Shown here: piece by piece, positions 61,501 to 64,000 of the stretch
Layout: each line of letters starts with the position of its first letter
How positions within the stretch are numbered: position 1 is the first letter of the stretch
Origin: Camelus bactrianus
Taxonomy: Eukaryota > Chordata > Mammalia > Artiodactyla > Camelidae
Reading direction: 5' to 3'
NCBI RefSeq assembly: GCF_048773025.1
Contig: NC_133573.1
Span: 3,983,001-4,047,000, forward strand
DNA length: 64,000 nt
Program-made: the position numbers and the translations under genes
The notes under the pieces: generated by a model
The model's database searches: none
Told to the model about the DNA's origin: nothing
What the model saw: only the letters and a program-made list of their open reading frames with translations

Positions 61501-64000
61501 AACAAGCTAGGTGAAGGACGGCTTTCACACACACTTATCTCTCAGAACTGAGCATGTGGAGAGAAGTTCGTTCATCTAACACAAAGGAAAAGTTTTGCAA
61601 GAGAAAATTTTACTCTGGTTTCTCAGTCTGTTTCCTAGTGCCGGTTAGAAGTTCCTGCAGTTTTCACTGTAAATCCGATTTGGTGCTTGTACTTCCCCAT
61701 ATAAGTTTATAGAGAGTAGTTTCCAAATGAAAAGAAACTTTGTGTTCCCAACAAGATAGTTGAAGGACGGCTTTCACACGCACTTATCTCTGAGAAATGA
61801 GCATGTGGAGCGAAGTTCGTTCATCTAGCACAAGGGAACGGTTTGCAGGAGAAACTTTTACTCTGGTTTCTCAGTTTGTTTCCTAGTGCCGGTTTGAAGT
61901 TTTTGTAAATTTCACTGTAAAACAGAGTTGGAACCAGTAGCTCCCCATATATATGTATGGAGTGTAGTTTGCAACTGAAAAGAAGTTGGGTTCTCAACAT
62001 GCTAGGTGAAGGACGGCTTTCACACACACGTTTTTCTCAGAATGTGGAGAGACGTTCGTTCATTTAACACAACGGGTACGGTTTGCCGGAGAAAATTTTA
62101 CTCTGGTTTCTCAGTATGATTCCTAGTGCCGGTTTGAAGTTTTTGTAATTTTCACAGTAAAACAGAGTTGGAGCCCGTAGCTCCCCATATGTATGTATGG
62201 AGTGTAGTTAACAACTGAAAAGAACTTTGGGTTCCCAACATGCTAGTTGAAGTACGGCTTTCACACACACTTATCTCTTAGAACTGAGCATGTTGAGAGA
62301 CGTTCGTTCATCTAGAACAAAGGGAAGTTTTGCAGGAGAATCTTTTACTCTGTTGTCTCATTTTTTTTCCTAGTGCCGGTTTGAAGTTCCTGAAGCTTTC
62401 ACTGTAAAACCGAGTTGGACCTATTACCTCCCCATATAGTTGTAAGGAGTGAGGTTTCCAAATGAAAAGAAACTTTGTGTTCCCAACAAGATAGGTGAAG
62501 TACGGCTTTCACACACACTTATCTCTGAGCAATGAGCATGTGGAGAGACGTTCGTTCATTTATCACAAAGGGAACGGGTTGCAGGAGAAACTTTTACTCG
62601 GGTTTCTCAGTCTGTTTCCTAGTGCCGGTTTGAAGTTCCTGCAGTTTTCACTGTAAAACCGAGTTGGTGCTAGTACATACCCATAAATATATATATGGAG
62701 TGTAGTGTGCAACTGAACATATCTTTAGGTTCCCAACATGCTAGGTGAAAGACAGCTTTCACACACACTTATCTCTCAGAACTGAGCATGTTGAGAGAAG
62801 TTCGTTCATCTAACACAAAGTAAAAGGTTTGCAAGAGAAACTTATACTCTGGTTTCTCAGTCTGTTTCCTAGTGCCGGTTTGAAGTTCCTGCAGTTTTCA
62901 CTGTAAAACCGAGTTGGTGCTAGTACCTCCCCATATATATTGACGGAATGTAGTTTCCAAATGAAAAGAAACTTTGTGTTCCCAACAAGATAGTTGAAGG
63001 ACGGCTTTCACACACTCTTATCTCTGAGAAATGAGCATGTGGAGAGACGTTCGTTCATCTAGCACAAAGGAAACGGGATGCAGGAGCAACTTTTACTCTG
63101 GTTTGTCAGTCTGTTTCCTAGTGCCTTTTTGAAGTTTTTGTAGTTTTCTCTGTAAAACAGATTTGGAGCCCGTAGCTCCCCATAAATATGTATGGAGTGT
63201 AGATATCAACTGAAAAGAACTTTGGGTTCCCAACATGCTAGTTGAAGTACGGCTTTCACACACACTTATCTCTCAGATCTGAGCATGTGGAGAGACGTTC
63301 GTTCATTTAGAACAAAGGGAAGGTTTGCAGGAGATTCTTTTACTCTTGTGTCTGTTTTTTTCCTAGTGCCGGTTTGAAGTTCGTGAAGTTTTCAGTGTAA
63401 AACCGAGTTGGTGCTTGTATCTCCCCATATATATGTATAGAGTGTAGTTTCCAAATGAAAAAAACTTTGTGTTCCCAACAAGATATGTGAAGGACGGCTT
63501 TAACACACACTTATCTCTGAGAAATGAGCATGTGGAGAGACGTTCGTTCAACTAGCACAAGGGAACGGTTTGCAGGAGAAACTTTTACTCTGGTTTCTCA
63601 GACTGTTTCCTAGTGCCGGTTTGAAGTTTTTGTAGTTTTCACTGAAAAACAGAGTTGGAGCCAGTAGCTCCACATATATATGTATGGAGTGTAGTTTGCA
63701 AGTGAAAAGAACTTTGGGTTCCCAATGTACTAGGTAAAGGACGGCTTTCACACACACTTATCTCTCAGAACTGAGCATGTGGAGAGACGTTCGTTCATCT
63801 AGCACAAGGAAACGGTTTGCAGGAGAAACTTTTACTCAGGTTTCTCAGACTTTTTCCTAGTGCCGGTTTGAAGTTCCTGAACTTTTCACTGTAAAACCGA
63901 GTTGGAGCTAGTACCTCCCCATATATATTTATGGAGTGTAGTTTCCAAATGAAAATAAACTTTGTGTTCCCATCAAGCTAGGCGAAGGTCGGTTTTCACA
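55545..64000 (+). repeat. HOR A, copy 5 (A5), long form, cut by window end
   Basis: Starts with the HOR origin (gatagttgaaggacgg) and follows A4 at 9,184 bp (37 monomers) through about 63,057. It then has a further two-monomer block before rejoining the A4 order at about 63,551. It leaves the window just after the start of block Y. Private differences from A4 include gggtttcag (about 56,873), gagcatatttagag (about 58,822) and gaaagacagc (about 62,747). Compared with A1/A2 it retains the same unit order. Confidence 0.92.
63058..63550 (+). repeat. Extra block Z in A5 (2 monomers)
   Basis: These 493 bp are present in A5 but not at the same place in A4. The first unit has gggatgcaggagcaac and gtgcctttttgaag, like HOR phases 71-250 and 1,810-2,000. 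The second has aacaaagggaaggtttgc and gtgcttgtatctcccc, like phase 2,055-2,290. The pair is therefore a copy of a two-unit module already present twice in the HOR, but with its own substitutions. Confidence 0.85.

Larger units (their letters stand above)
1..64000 (+). repeat. Tandem satellite array, ~248-bp monomer, window-wide
   Basis: A recurring unit fills the window without a break. The anchor cgttcat appears at 64, 311, 559, 807, 1057, 1305, 1555 and 1804, a spacing of 247-250 bp, and it continues this way to the end. Other landmarks keep fixed order in each unit: a CA-rich tract (tttcacacacactt), a dyad or near-dyad (ctcagaactgag or ctgagaaatgag), gttcgttcatctag, ggagaaac, gtttcctagtgccgg, ttcctgcagttttcactg, an A/T core (ccatatatatgtatgg) and gtgttcccaaca. 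All units point the same way, giving about 258 monomers. Each carries about six CpGs and often a PstI site (ctgcag). No transposon, gene or unique insert interrupts it. The family is not one I recognise. Array length and higher-order structure suggest centromeric or other constitutive heterochromatin of a eukaryote, which is inference. Confidence 0.97.

Noticed and set aside
1-64000. CENP-B box (TTCGNNNNANNCGGG)
   Set aside because: TTCG and ACGGG both occur in the monomer (gttcg ... aacggg), but they lie about 25 bp apart rather than at the required spacing, and the reverse strand also fails. No canonical box was found by eye.
1-64000. CRISPR array (regular direct repeats)
   Set aside because: The repeat unit is about 248 bp with no unique spacers; everything between anchors is also repeated. 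This is satellite, not CRISPR.
1-64000. LINE, SINE, DNA transposon or LTR element insertions
   Set aside because: Monomer phase is continuous throughout with no jump in register, foreign segment, target-site duplication or poly(A) tail.

Overview
The whole 64 kb window is one uninterrupted block of tandem satellite DNA. A unit of about 248 bp (usually 247-250 bp) repeats head to tail, all in the same orientation, roughly 258 times. I see no protein-coding gene, RNA gene, transposon, retroelement, CRISPR array or unique sequence in it. An array this long with multi-kilobase higher-order organisation points to a eukaryotic nuclear chromosome, most likely centromeric or other constitutive heterochromatin. 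I do not recognise the monomer as a named satellite family and cannot name the organism.

Layout. Domain A, left (1 to about 18,850): a 7,690-bp higher-order repeat (HOR) of about 31 monomers. There are two full copies (A1 1-7,690; A2 7,691-15,380) in which I found only five base differences. A third copy (A3, from 15,381) is shortened by in-register losses of six monomers and then one monomer. After about 18,850 A3 decays into older, divergent A-like monomers (to about 19,650).

Domain B (about 19,650-47,467): monomers of the same family without a single clean HOR. It is a patchwork of overlapping segmental duplications: 2 monomers (496 bp), 9 (2,232 bp), 11 (2,724 bp), 12 (2,971 bp, a near-identical tandem pair), 30 (7,433 bp) and 33 (8,180 bp). 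It ends in a small, very young run of 249-bp monomers (46,308-47,466), two of them identical.

Domain A, right (about 47,467-64,000): the A HOR returns abruptly at HOR phase about 1,107, but as a longer form with a 9,184-bp period (about 37 monomers). It carries two extra blocks of 2 and 4 monomers, and the last copy has a further 2 monomers.

Within the monomer several short inverted repeats are conserved: CTCAG-AA-CTGAG, GAGAAAC-10 nt-GTTTCTC, an A/T palindrome CCATATATATGTATGG, and in one subset GGAGC-CAGTA-GCTCC. A divergent subtype in domain A has lost the second dyad and carries GTTACA-NN-TGTAAC just upstream of its position. No canonical CENP-B box was found. There are no genes that work together here. 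The biology is satellite turnover (unequal exchange, gene conversion, HOR expansion) and possibly centromere or heterochromatin function, which is inference. Because copies are nearly identical, copy number and junctions also depend on assembly quality.
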